DNA from: an uncultured Lachnospiraceae bacterium
GTDB taxonomy: Bacteria > Bacillota > Clostridia > Lachnospirales > Lachnospiraceae
Direction: 5' to 3'
Assembly (NCBI GenBank): GCA_934401915.1
Contig: CAKRSV010000009.1
Span: 41,345-105,344 of the forward strand
Length of the DNA stretch: 64,000 nucleotides
Shown piece by piece: positions 1-8,692 of this stretch; the first letter of the stretch is position 1; every line of letters starts with the position of its first letter. A program made the position numbers and the translations under genes. Below the pieces are notes generated by a model. It was given only the letters and a program-made list of their open reading frames with translations, searched no databases and was not told where the DNA came from.

Positions 1-10
1 TTCTTTTCAT
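1..10 (-). CDS. start of a further operon gene (partial)
   Basis: Only the first three codons (Met-Lys-Arg) lie inside the window. An ATG at position 10 is preceded by a strong GGAGGGG ribosome binding site, about 11 bases after the stop codon of the upstream permease. The placement indicates that the mannan-type operon continues beyond the window edge. The product cannot be told. Confidence 0.5.
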
Positions 11-21
11 CTCGCCCCTCC

Positions 22-900
22 TTAATCCTTCATACCCGATGTGGTCATCGTCTCGATTACGTTGCTCTGGCAGATCAGGAAGAAAATGATCGGCACGGCT
101 GCTATGATAAAGGTTACGGCTGCTGCCGCGCCCGCTCTGGCTGTACCGCCCGCCGTGATCTGCTGCAGGGAATACTGTAACGGCTTGAGTTCCTCGTTCC
201 GCAGGAAAAGGCTTCCTGTGTTGCCCCACATCTGCTGGAACTGGAAGATAGCCAGTGTCAGCCACGCCGGTTTTACGTTCGGCATGACGATGGACCAGAA
301 GATCTTCCACTCCGTAGCGCCGTCCAGTCTCGCCGACTCCATCAGGGAATCCGGCAGCTGCTCCATAAACTGTTTCATCAGGTAAAGACCCATACCGAAG
401 GAAAATGCTGGTAAGATCAGTGCCGCGTAGGTGTTGTTGATGTGCAGCCAGCTGATGATGAGGTACTGCGGGATCTGGGTTACTGTCCAGGAGAACATCA
501 TGGACAGCACGACCATGTTAAAAAGTGTTTTCTTTCCCGGAAACGTGTGCTTGGCAAGCGGATACGCCGCCAGCGATGCCAGGATAACGTGACCGACCAT
601 ACCGCCGCCGGTAATGATGATCGTGTTAAATATGTATCTGGAAAAAGGCACCCACGAATTGTTCATCAGCACGAACAGATCCGAGAAGTTTTCCAGCGTA
701 GGATTTCTTACAAAGATTTTCGGCGGGAACTGGTAGATCTCATCGAGCGGCTTCAGCGCGTTGTTGACGATCATAATGAGCGGCAGCGCCATAAAGATTC
801 CGCAGATGAACATCAGGAAGAACAAAATACCATTTCCTGCCATGGAGCGATTGAGCTTTTTCTCCCGCGGTCTGCGCGAGAACAGTTTCTTCTTTGCCAT
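22..900 (-). CDS. carbohydrate ABC transporter permease (MalG type)
   Basis: Integral membrane subunit of a sugar importer of the CUT1 class, 292 residues, the usual size for MalG-like proteins. Six hydrophobic segments are visible, the first at about residues 24-46. The cytoplasmic EAA loop that docks the ATPase is at about residue 189 (ESARLDGATEWKIFWSIVMP). The start ATG shares one base with the stop of the upstream permease (TAATG), so the two are translationally coupled. No ATPase gene is present in this operon. The MsmX-like ATPase at 17319-18479 could serve it, which is inference from the habit of such importers to share one ATPase. Confidence 0.9.
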   Translation of the reverse strand: MAKKKLFSRRPREKKLNRSMAGNGILFFLMFICGIFMALPLIMIVNNALKPLDEIYQFPPKIFVRNPTLENFSDLFVLMNNSWVPFSRYIFNTIIITGGGMVGHVILASLAAYPLAKHTFPGKKTLFNMVVLSMMFSWTVTQIPQYLIISWLHINNTYAALILPAFSFGMGLYLMKQFMEQLPDSLMESARLDGATEWKIFWSIVMPNVKPAWLTLAIFQFQQMWGNTGSLFLRNEELKPLQYSLQQITAGGTARAGAAAAVTFIIAAVPIIFFLICQSNVIETMTTSGMKD

Positions 901-1853
901 TATTCACCAACCCTCCCCAGTATTTTCTGAACGAGCTTGTTCGTACCTACCATAAGGAGGAACAGCACGGTCGCGATCGCCGACGCATAACCCATATCAA
1001 ATCGGGTGGAACCGTAGTCCAAAAGGTGCGTTACCACGGTCGCTCCGGCGTAGTTGACGGAAGGATTTCCTGCTAACTGGATCGAAATATCCGCTACTGC
1101 AAAGGACTGGGTGATCTGCATTACCGCACCGAACATCAGCTGCGGCTTCATGGAAGGAAGCGTCACATACCAAAGCTCCTGCCAGCGGTTTTTCACGCCA
1201 TCCAGCGCAGCCGCCTCGTACAGACTCTTGTCTACGGTCTGCAGACCGGCGATAAAGGAAAGGAATCCGGTTCCAAGCGACAGCCAGAGCTGTACCACGA
1301 TCAGCACCGGGAGCACGTACTGCTCCGTCTTCATCCAGAGGATCGGCTCGTCGAGCAGTCCCAGCTTGATCAGGATACCGTTCAGATAACCGTAACGGTC
1401 GCCGGTAAGGATCAGGTTCCATACCATGTAGGCGTTTCCACAAATACTCGGCGCATAGAAGATCAGCGTCAGGAATGCACGGAACTTTCCGGAAAACTCA
1501 TTGATGATCCATGCGAACAAAAGACACAGGATGTAGCTGACCGGTCCTGTAACCACCGCGAAGATCAGCGTGTTTTTCAGGGAGATCAGGAAAATATCAT
1601 CCTCCAGAAACAGTTTCACATAATTCTGCCAGCCGATAAAGGTCGGCATTTCCAGCATATTGAAATAAGTAAAGCTCAGTCCGATGGAAACCAGCACCGG
1701 AAGTACCGTAAACAGGAAAAACAGAATGAAGTACGGCGCCAGCATCAAATAGATGGATCGGTTTCTCGCGATCTGATAGCTGAGCTTTCTCTGCTTTTTG
1801 TTGATTTCCAAAAGTTCTGTAGACGGCTCTACTGTTTTGCTCTTTCCGCTCAT
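900..1853 (-). CDS. carbohydrate ABC transporter permease (MalF/LacF type)
   Basis: Partner permease of the CUT1 sugar importer, 317 residues with six predicted membrane segments beginning near residue 34 and an EAA loop (YEAAALDGVKNRWQELWYV) at about residue 213. The start has a good AGGAGG site six to seven bases upstream. It sits between the binding protein gene (14 bases upstream) and the second permease gene (one-base overlap). Together they would form the membrane channel for the oligosaccharide bound by the large binding protein. Substrate is inferred from the GH26 enzyme in the same operon, not seen directly. Confidence 0.9.
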   Translation of the reverse strand: MSGKSKTVEPSTELLEINKKQRKLSYQIARNRSIYLMLAPYFILFFLFTVLPVLVSIGLSFTYFNMLEMPTFIGWQNYVKLFLEDDIFLISLKNTLIFAVVTGPVSYILCLLFAWIINEFSGKFRAFLTLIFYAPSICGNAYMVWNLILTGDRYGYLNGILIKLGLLDEPILWMKTEQYVLPVLIVVQLWLSLGTGFLSFIAGLQTVDKSLYEAAALDGVKNRWQELWYVTLPSMKPQLMFGAVMQITQSFAVADISIQLAGNPSVNYAGATVVTHLLDYGSTRFDMGYASAIATVLFLLMVGTNKLVQKILGRVGE

Positions 1854-1867
1854 ATCTGACCTCCTTT

Positions 1868-4858
1868 CTAGTCCTGTGCGATCGGCAGTCCAAGTTCCTG
1901 CCGTTTATAGTCGATCTCCGCGTTGATGTAGATTACCTTATCCATCAATTCCTCTCTCGGGGACGCGGTGTCTGTCTCTGTTGTCACTGTGTAGAATGCG
2001 TTGTTGATGTTACGCCAGGAATAATATCCTCCGGGAACCTGCGGGATTCCCTTGACCCACTGGAAAGCTTCATCCAGCGCTTCGTAGTCGTCCACCGGCC
2101 ACGGCATATTGGAAAAGGCTTCCAGGTTTGCCGTAGGTACACGGGCTGCGGAGCCCATCAGCGATTCCATCTCCCGTCCGTAGCTTACCTGCACATCTGC
2201 TGACGTCCACCATTTCAGGAATTCCCAGCACTCCTGCGGGTACTTCGTGTCTGCCATGATGATGCTTGCCAGACCGGTGCATCCTGTGCTGTGGTCTATC
2301 GTCCCATCCTCCTGAACGGTTCCCGGAACCGGAGCGAAGCTCCACAGTCCCGCGATATCCGGTGCGGATACGACCAGGTTGTTGTACACCGTGTAATCCG
2401 CGATCACGATCGGACACTCACCGGTTCGGAAACGTTCTTCCACGCTCGTCTCCTTATCCAGCTTATAATCTGTATAAAATTCACAGTATTCCTTAAAGGT
2501 GTTTACTGCGATGTCGGAATCCAGACTGGATCTGGAACCGTCTTCGTTATAATACCCGCCGCCGTTCTGGTACAGCAGCATCGCGTAGATCTGTTCACTC
2601 GGCAGCATACCAAATTCCATCTGGTTCTTGGCAAGCACCGCCATCGCTACCTTCACATCGTCCCAGGTCTCCGGAACTTCCAGTCCCAGCTCTGCCAGAA
2701 TATCTTTCCGGTAGAACATGACCGGGAAGGTCGTCGTCTCCGGCAGACCATAGGTGGCGCCGTCAAACTGGAATGGCACCATCGCCGCGCCGGAGAAGCG
2801 TCCCATCACTTCGTCCAGATCCTCAAACTGACTCAGATCCAGCACTGCGTTGCGGACACCATAGTTGACAGGCGTGTCATTTCCTGTATTCAGGACCGCT
2901 CCGGCAATACCGTTCGTGTTGGCAACCTGGATCGCCACATCCGGTCCTTCTCCCGCCAGCTCGGCACGGAGCAGAGTGTTCATATCGACAAGCTGTACGT
3001 TGACGTTGATCCCGTAGGTGTTCGTGAATGTCTCGTCGATCATCGACTTGATAACGTTCGCCTGATCCCTTCCGGAGCCGATCCAAAGCGTCAGCGTCGC
3101 GTTATCGTCCTCGTCCTCCGCCACATTACCGATCTGGTTGTAATCGATAATAAAGGAGTAGATCAGTCGCCGGCATTCATAAGCCGCCTTGCTGAAGAAC
3201 GATGTGTTCTCATAGATTGCGGGCGTATCCGCAGAAGTGATATTGATGCGGTCGATCGCAAGCGGCTGACTGGTGATCGTACTCACCCAGTTACCGCAGG
3301 CACGCACGTTGATCTTATAGGAACCGATGACCCTCACGAAGTATTCTTCGTCCTCGATCAGATCATCCAGCTGATCTCTCATGGTAAGGAGCACCGTCAG
3401 CTTATCGGAATTGCTTCCTGCCAGCGCCTCCATCGACTCGATGGCTGCCGTGAGCTGATCCCTTACCTGTGTAAGCTCTCCGTTCAGTCCCGGCAGGGAA
3501 GCGGCAAGCTGATAATCGCGGTAGGTATCCGGCGAAACACCGGTGATCTTGATAACCTCCCGGTAGATGCTGTTAAGCTGCTGTACGCAGTCCTGTACTT
3601 CACTGATGATATCGGAGAAATCACCCAGCACCACTTCCATGCGGATGGTGTGATGTCCCTCCTCTAGATAGAAGGAATACGGCGTTCCGGCATCGTCCGA
3701 AAGCACATCCTCCCTCCAGCTCTGCTCATAGTGGAATCCGTAGGCCTCCATCTCCTTAAAAGGCACCTGCCCGTCGATGGAGATTCGTCTCGATACATAG
3801 ATCCCTCGCACAAAGTTCTGACAGTCATACAACGATATGTTGTAATACCCGCTTTCCGGCGTGTCGAATTCCCACTCGATCCACTGTCCGACCAGTCTCC
3901 AGGAATTTCCGCCGATCGTGTTGTTCAGCAGCTCCTTGGCGCTTGCCGGTGAAACGGACGGGGAGGACTGATCCTGGATCGGATAAAGCATCTGGGAAGA
4001 GGTTCTCGCTGCGTTCTCTCCTTCGATGGTGATGACTTTTCCGCTCGTTGCCTTCGCTCCGGCTGCGTCCCAGTCTGCCTTGACCTGCTCGTAGCTCTTT
4101 GCCTCCTCCGCGTTGCCAAGGATCAGCTCGTGGATCAGCATCGGCTCACGCAGGGAAAGAAAGCTGATCGTATGGGTTCCCTTTGTCAGATAGATGGAAA
4201 GCGGTGCGGTGATGTAGCCCTCGCTGTCGTACGTGTAGGCTGTCACCCACTCCGGAACCTCGATCATGCCCGGTTTGTTATCGTTGCCCTGGTTATCCTT
4301 TTCCCAGAGATAGCTCGCAGAACCGTTCACGATGTCTCCCCGCTCTACGTCGTACTGCCAGATCCGGTAGAAATCGATCGCCGCCATCTCGCTGTAGGGA
4401 AGCTCTCCGTCCACAAAAATTCCTCTTTCGATATCTGAATTCTTGCCGGCGATCGGATAATATTCCAGAGACAGGTTGTAAAAGCCTTCCTCTGCCACCT
4501 CGAACTCAAACTCAGCCAGTGAATTTTCGCTGGTGTATATGCTGTCGCCCAGCATCCCCTCGTAGTCTGTGTAAATGACCGGCTCTGCCTGCGCGTCGCT
4601 CTCGTCATACCGTACCAACGCGTCTGCGCCCACCCGGATCTCCGCATCCGGATACTTTGCATCATGGCCCGCAACATATTCCTTATAGCCCGGAACGGAA
4701 TCGTCGATGGAATACGTGCTCACAACGTCGTCATAGTCATCCATACTCAGATTTGTCATGGCACGGGAATCGATGCCCGATGAATAAAGTGTCGTAATGA
4801 CCATTCCTGCAGCCAGAATGGTGGATATCACTTTTTTCCCTCTCTCCGTATGTCTCAT
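1868..4858 (-). CDS. very large extracellular sugar-binding protein with N-terminal carbohydrate-binding-like modules
   Basis: 996 residues, about twice the normal length of a sugar ABC binding protein. After an N-terminal hydrophobic segment (about residues 9-30, no lipobox cysteine) there are two similar beta-rich modules (about 90-260 and 285-420), both with an I-D-G-x-x-P-[FY] motif followed by a tyrosine/tryptophan-rich stretch and an H-T-I strand. A helical linker (about 420-500) and a further beta region follow. The C-terminal 400 residues (from about 590, TLTLWIGSGRDQANV) are a typical family 1 solute-binding protein. The start has GAGG six bases upstream. The modules may hold polymer near the importer. 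The lack of a lipobox suggests anchoring by an uncleaved signal helix (inference). Confidence 0.85.
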   Translation of the reverse strand: MRHTERGKKVISTILAAGMVITTLYSSGIDSRAMTNLSMDDYDDVVSTYSIDDSVPGYKEYVAGHDAKYPDAEIRVGADALVRYDESDAQAEPVIYTDYEGMLGDSIYTSENSLAEFEFEVAEEGFYNLSLEYYPIAGKNSDIERGIFVDGELPYSEMAAIDFYRIWQYDVERGDIVNGSASYLWEKDNQGNDNKPGMIEVPEWVTAYTYDSEGYITAPLSIYLTKGTHTISFLSLREPMLIHELILGNAEEAKSYEQVKADWDAAGAKATSGKVITIEGENAARTSSQMLYPIQDQSSPSVSPASAKELLNNTIGGNSWRLVGQWIEWEFDTPESGYYNISLYDCQNFVRGIYVSRRISIDGQVPFKEMEAYGFHYEQSWREDVLSDDAGTPYSFYLEEGHHTIRMEVVLGDFSDIISEVQDCVQQLNSIYREVIKITGVSPDTYRDYQLAASLPGLNGELTQVRDQLTAAIESMEALAGSNSDKLTVLLTMRDQLDDLIEDEEYFVRVIGSYKINVRACGNWVSTITSQPLAIDRINITSADTPAIYENTSFFSKAAYECRRLIYSFIIDYNQIGNVAEDEDDNATLTLWIGSGRDQANVIKSMIDETFTNTYGINVNVQLVDMNTLLRAELAGEGPDVAIQVANTNGIAGAVLNTGNDTPVNYGVRNAVLDLSQFEDLDEVMGRFSGAAMVPFQFDGATYGLPETTTFPVMFYRKDILAELGLEVPETWDDVKVAMAVLAKNQMEFGMLPSEQIYAMLLYQNGGGYYNEDGSRSSLDSDIAVNTFKEYCEFYTDYKLDKETSVEERFRTGECPIVIADYTVYNNLVVSAPDIAGLWSFAPVPGTVQEDGTIDHSTGCTGLASIIMADTKYPQECWEFLKWWTSADVQVSYGREMESLMGSAARVPTANLEAFSNMPWPVDDYEALDEAFQWVKGIPQVPGGYYSWRNINNAFYTVTTETDTASPREELMDKVIYINAEIDYKRQELGLPIAQD

Positions 4859-4904
4859 CTCTTACCTCTTTCTGCGCCTTCTCTCCACGCTTTATTTCCA
4901 ATCC

Positions 4905-5552
4905 TTACGTCTCGTCGTACCATTGTTCCTCGCCTTCCTCAGGCTTCGGCATATAGTGATGCAGCGCCTTCTCCATCAGAAAGGTGATCGCCAGACACCA
5001 CGCGCCCGGCAGCACCAGCGTGCACGCCATCGGCAGTTTATAAAAGAGCAGCCATCCCACAAGCGCCGTTCCCGCCGCTATCAGCAGCGTATAGGGTAAA
5101 TAGCGCAGGCACATCACAAAGGACAGCTTCACCATCTGCGGCAGTCTCATCTCAAATCTCGACAACACCGGGAACAGATAGATCGCCGTCGCCGCCGTGA
5201 CGCCGAGAAGCACATCGTACAGCAGCACCGGAAAATTGAGTGTTTCCCCCGCCGCCTGCACCGCAAGGCTTCTGCCAAAGATGAGCGCCGCCACCCACGA
5301 CAGCAGCAGCACCGTCAGCGCCGCGCCCTTTCCCAGCGTCCGCTTCATCGAACCGAAAAACTCCAGGATGAGAGTCCCCCGATCCTTCCTCACGCATTTC
5401 ACCGTCACATAGTAAAAGGAAGTGAGGGAGGACGCCGCCGTGACGACCGGCAGACAGCATACCAAAAACAGGATATTGGCTATGATGATCTCTCCCACCT
5501 TCGTCAGCGCTCCAAAAAATTTTCCATCGTAGAAAAAAAACTTTCTGATCAT
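4905..5552 (-). CDS. YesL/DUF624 family membrane protein
   Basis: 215-residue membrane protein with about five hydrophobic segments and the N-terminal R-K-F-F-F-Y-D-G-K pattern seen in the YesL (DUF624) family. These proteins are regularly encoded inside sugar ABC operons of Firmicutes next to the permeases, and their biochemical role is not established. Here the gene lies between the GH26 enzyme and the binding protein with short gaps on both sides, consistent with membership of the mannan-type operon. The ribosome binding site is weak. Confidence 0.8.
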   Translation of the reverse strand: MIRKFFFYDGKFFGALTKVGEIIIANILFLVCCLPVVTAASSLTSFYYVTVKCVRKDRGTLILEFFGSMKRTLGKGAALTVLLLSWVAALIFGRSLAVQAAGETLNFPVLLYDVLLGVTAATAIYLFPVLSRFEMRLPQMVKLSFVMCLRYLPYTLLIAAGTALVGWLLFYKLPMACTLVLPGAWCLAITFLMEKALHHYMPKPEEGEEQWYDET

Positions 5553-5574
5553 AATTATCCGGTCACAACCTTTC

Positions 5575-7098
5575 CTACTTCGTCAGCTCTTCCCGTATCG
5601 GATAGCTTTTCAGATCCGGTACCTCGTCAAGAGTAATGACCGCTTCGTTGTCATAGAACTGTTTCAGCTTTTCTTCCTCTGTGTACTGGTCGCTATAGGT
5701 ATAGATCGCGATATCCTTCGCCACGAACTCGCCGTTCCAGGTACACCAGAAGCCCCACATCGCTCCGTCCCGGATCGCCAGATCCGGATCGAAGACACAG
5801 CCGTTCTCCGAAAGCACTACCATCTTATGCGCCTCTGTGTAATGCACCGCCTCCAGGTATTTGTTGACCTGCGACGTATACACGCGCTCTCCCGGATAAA
5901 TATCTTCTCCGATGATATCCACATATTCGTCTCCCGGATACCAGTCGGCGTCCTGCCCGTTCCATACCCAGATCAGGTTGTTCAGTCCGTATTCGTTCGT
6001 CATTTTGTCATAGAGCAGGATGTACAGCTTCTTGTAGGCGTCCGCTCCGGAAGCTCCCCACCAGAACCAGCCGCCGCTCGCCTCATGGAGCGGTCTCCAA
6101 AGAACCGGAACGCCCGCTTCCTGCAGGATCTTTAGCTGGCTTGCGATCGCGTCAATGTCCTTCATCAGAAGATCGTAGCCTTCCTGGTCCTCGCCGTTCA
6201 TGATCTTCGCCAGATCGATATTTGTCGATTCCGTATAGAATCCGCTGTACCACTGTCCCGTCAGATATTTTGACGGTGCGTTCCAGTGCCAGCAGAAGGT
6301 GACGATCCCGCCGTCCTTCCAGAACTGCATCGCCAGGTCGGTCGAATGTCCAACGCTTCCGTTTTCCACCCGTGACGGCGTATATTCCATAAAATCAAGT
6401 CCAAGAACCGCCGGCGTTTTGTCCGTAGCCTTTTTGATCACCTGAAATTCCTTGCCAAACTCGCCGGTGTCGCAATACTGTCCCGACAGGATCTTCGTTC
6501 CATAGTTGTCACAGAGATAACTCATCAGACGCTTTGTCGCCTCGTCCGCATTCGGATTTGCAAGCACGGCGGACGCCTCATAGATCGAAGGATCGATCGG
6601 CTGCGCCGTTGCCACCTCTAATTTATCCAGATCGATCCACCCCCAATACTTTTCAAGTCGTATCTCATGCCCGCCCTCGGTCAGATACACTCTGCTTACG
6701 GTGGACTTTGCGAAATCTCCCGCCTCCGTCACAACCGTCCCCAGCGACTCTCCATCGAGATACACGTAATTCTCTTTATAATCTGTACTTGCCGTATAAA
6801 AATCCAGATCGTAGAACCCATCCTTTGGAGAAGCGACGGTAAACACGCACGCGTCGCCGTCCTGCTCAAAGCCTGTCGCGTATCCTTCGCCGCTGTAACC
6901 GGTTCTCGTCGCATCTGTATGTACCTTTCCGACCAGCGCGGCGTCCTCCGCCTCGCAGCTTGCCACGATCTCCGGCTTAAAGCTCTGCAGTTCTTCTTTT
7001 GCCAACTCCGATTCCTCCGTCTTTTGTGCACAGCCGGTCAGGCTCCCCGCCAGCATCAGCGCCGCCAGCAGACGGATTTTCCCTTTTCCACCTCTCAT
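5575..7098 (-). CDS. secreted GH26 beta-mannanase-type lipoprotein
   Basis: Endo-acting glycoside hydrolase of family 26, expected to cleave beta-1,4-mannan at the cell surface. A signal peptide ends in a lipobox L-T-G-C with the lipidated cysteine at residue 23. Residues about 45-165 form a beta-sandwich resembling a family 6/35 carbohydrate-binding module. The catalytic domain spans about 185-505. The acid/base glutamate is E339 in WRPLHEASGGWFWWG and the nucleophile E431 in VVLSENG, both in the positions expected for GH26. It is the first gene of the operon, behind a strong promoter at 7234-7262. Mannan specificity is inferred from the family, and other GH26 activities exist. Confidence 0.88.
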   Translation of the reverse strand: MRGGKGKIRLLAALMLAGSLTGCAQKTEESELAKEELQSFKPEIVASCEAEDAALVGKVHTDATRTGYSGEGYATGFEQDGDACVFTVASPKDGFYDLDFYTASTDYKENYVYLDGESLGTVVTEAGDFAKSTVSRVYLTEGGHEIRLEKYWGWIDLDKLEVATAQPIDPSIYEASAVLANPNADEATKRLMSYLCDNYGTKILSGQYCDTGEFGKEFQVIKKATDKTPAVLGLDFMEYTPSRVENGSVGHSTDLAMQFWKDGGIVTFCWHWNAPSKYLTGQWYSGFYTESTNIDLAKIMNGEDQEGYDLLMKDIDAIASQLKILQEAGVPVLWRPLHEASGGWFWWGASGADAYKKLYILLYDKMTNEYGLNNLIWVWNGQDADWYPGDEYVDIIGEDIYPGERVYTSQVNKYLEAVHYTEAHKMVVLSENGCVFDPDLAIRDGAMWGFWCTWNGEFVAKDIAIYTYSDQYTEEEKLKQFYDNEAVITLDEVPDLKSYPIREELTK

Positions 7099-7225
7099 AA
7101 AGTCCCTCTATCCTGCATCCGGTCTTTTTCCCGGTCCTCTCACAATGGCTAAATTAGTTTTGTGTGCATCTTAATTTGTTACTTAATAGTTATTCTGCTA
7201 ATTTTATTCTTTTAAACCTTATTTA

Positions 7226-7262
7226 TTAACTTAATTATAAGTTAATCATGCAATTAATTCAA
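7226..7262 (-). promoter_or_regulatory. promoter of the GH26 operon with overlapping palindrome
   Basis: On the minus strand TTGAAT (7257-7262) and TATAAT (7234-7239) are separated by 17 bases, an excellent sigma-A type promoter. A perfect inverted repeat TTAACTTA-4-TAAGTTAA (7226-7245) covers the -10 element and is a likely operator. Further CTAA/TTAG-containing sites lie in the leader at about 7148-7162. The remainder of the gap 7099-7414 holds the untranslated leader and the hairpin listed separately. Confidence 0.7.
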
Positions 7263-7327
7263 TGTATTTACCGATTTTATTGTCACTTTGGTATATTATA
7301 ACGATTTTGTTCTTATGTTTTTGTGCA

Positions 7328-7370
7328 AAATGGCAGATAAGCCATCTCATTTGGGTTTATCTGCCACTTT
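7328..7370 (-). terminator. intrinsic terminator after the lacI-type gene
   Basis: TGGCAGATAA (7331-7340) and TTATCTGCCA (7357-7366) form a perfect 10-bp stem. Read on the minus strand the hairpin is followed by TTTTGCACAAA. It lies just after the stop of the LacI gene at 7415. Confidence 0.6.
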
Positions 7371-7414
7371 CATTTTTTAAGTATAATTATCTTTTATTAA
7401 CCAATATTCAAGAT

Positions 7415-8440
7415 CTAGGCTTCTATTCTGCGCACGCTGTCCTTGATGACCAGATGTCCTTCCACGATATGAATTCCATGATTTTGTCCTCTGCCCGACA
7501 TCTTTTCCAGAAGGACGCCCACCGCGCACCGCGCCATCTCCGCCAGATCGACCTCGTAGGTCGTGATCCCCACCTCGCAGATGCCCGGGTATATGTAATC
7601 GTCATAGCCGACCACCGAAATATCCTCCGGCACGCGGTACCCCATCCGGCTGAGCTTGTTGATCAGCTTTCCCGCCGTCAGATCGCAGTTGCACATAAAT
7701 GCGGTCGGCATCTCCTCCGGAAGCTGCAGCAGATTCTCCTCATCAATATAGCCGCTGGTCAGATCCCGGTCGTTGATCTGCCACTCGCTGCGGATCGGGA
7801 TCCCGTGCTCCATCAGCGACTTGGTGTAACCCAGATACCGGTCCGTGATGGAGGTCGTCGCCAGCAGCGTTCCCACATAGGCGATCTTCCGGTGCCCCAT
7901 CCCGATCAGATAGTTGGCAAGCTGGTACGCCCCGTAGAAGCTGTCCGATACGACCGCATCCGCCTCAAGCTCCTCATCCGTGAAGTCCATATAGACAAGC
8001 GGCGCCGTTGTATTCTGCCTGATATAAGAAAGGAAATCGTCCGTCATCTTGCCGAGCACGATGATCCCGTCCACCTTCTGCTCGCGGATCAGCTTCGGCA
8101 GCTCCAGTTCGCCCGCCATCTGCCTTCCTACCACCTCCATGAGGGTAAAGCACCCCCACTCCATGGCTCTGGTCGCCACCTGCTGGTACATCTGCCAGTA
8201 GAAGGAATCGTATTTGTCCAGATAGCTCTCTTCGATCAGCAGTCCGATATTATAGCTCTTGCGTGCCGTGCTCTTCTTCGTCTTTGCCGCCGGCACATAC
8301 CCCATCTCGTCTGCCAGCTGCGTGATCCTACGGCGCATCTCTTCACTGACACCCTTTTGTCCTGTCAGTGCTTTGGACACCGTCACCGTGCTTACGCCGA
8401 CCTTTTCTGCAATATCTGCCAGTCTTACTGCTTTTGCCAT
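7415..8440 (-). CDS. LacI family transcriptional regulator
   Basis: 341 residues. An N-terminal helix-turn-helix (VRLADIAEKVGVSTVTVSKA) and hinge are followed by a periplasmic-binding-protein-like sensor domain from about residue 60. The ATG at 8440 is preferred because GGAGG stands five bases before it; an upstream TTG in frame is part of that ribosome site. The gene is upstream of, and in the same orientation as, the GH26 operon, from which it is separated by a terminator, so it probably controls that operon in response to a manno-oligosaccharide (inference). TTAGCTAA-type palindromes upstream of the gene (8529-8536) suggest autoregulation. Confidence 0.88.
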   Translation of the reverse strand: MAKAVRLADIAEKVGVSTVTVSKALTGQKGVSEEMRRRITQLADEMGYVPAAKTKKSTARKSYNIGLLIEESYLDKYDSFYWQMYQQVATRAMEWGCFTLMEVVGRQMAGELELPKLIREQKVDGIIVLGKMTDDFLSYIRQNTTAPLVYMDFTDEELEADAVVSDSFYGAYQLANYLIGMGHRKIAYVGTLLATTSITDRYLGYTKSLMEHGIPIRSEWQINDRDLTSGYIDEENLLQLPEEMPTAFMCNCDLTAGKLINKLSRMGYRVPEDISVVGYDDYIYPGICEVGITTYEVDLAEMARCAVGVLLEKMSGRGQNHGIHIVEGHLVIKDSVRRIEA

Positions 8441-8517
8441 ATTGACCTCCAAATTAAACCGTAAATCTCTTTTCTGCTATTCATTATACTAGATCAAGCT
8501 AATTTTTTATATTAAAA

Positions 8518-8553
8518 AAACCTACAAATTAGCTAAGTAAAATTTGTAGGTTT
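8518..8553 (-). terminator. strong intrinsic terminator
   Basis: A perfect 13-bp stem (AAACCTACAAATT with AATTTGTAGGTTT) closes a 10-base loop. On the minus strand it is followed by seven T residues. It separates the amino-acid transporter operon from the LacI gene. The loop contains a TTAGCTAA palindrome, so the site may also bind the LacI protein. Confidence 0.75.
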
Positions 8554-8619
8554 TAGCCAAGTGAATTTTTATATAAAGTAAACTGCCGGATCAGATACAC
8601 TTCCCTTTAAACACAACAA

Positions 8620-8643
8620 ATCCCCGGCGTTTCCACCGGGGAT
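8620..8643 (-). terminator. terminator after the amino-acid transporter operon
   Basis: ATCCCCGG and CCGGGGAT form a perfect 8-bp GC-rich stem with an 8-base loop, 50 bases after the stop of the binding-protein gene. On the minus strand it continues into TTGTTGTGTTT. Confidence 0.65.
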
Positions 8644-8692
8644 CCTGGATCAAATTATCTGTCTGATAACCTGTTCCTGCGCTTATGCAGGA

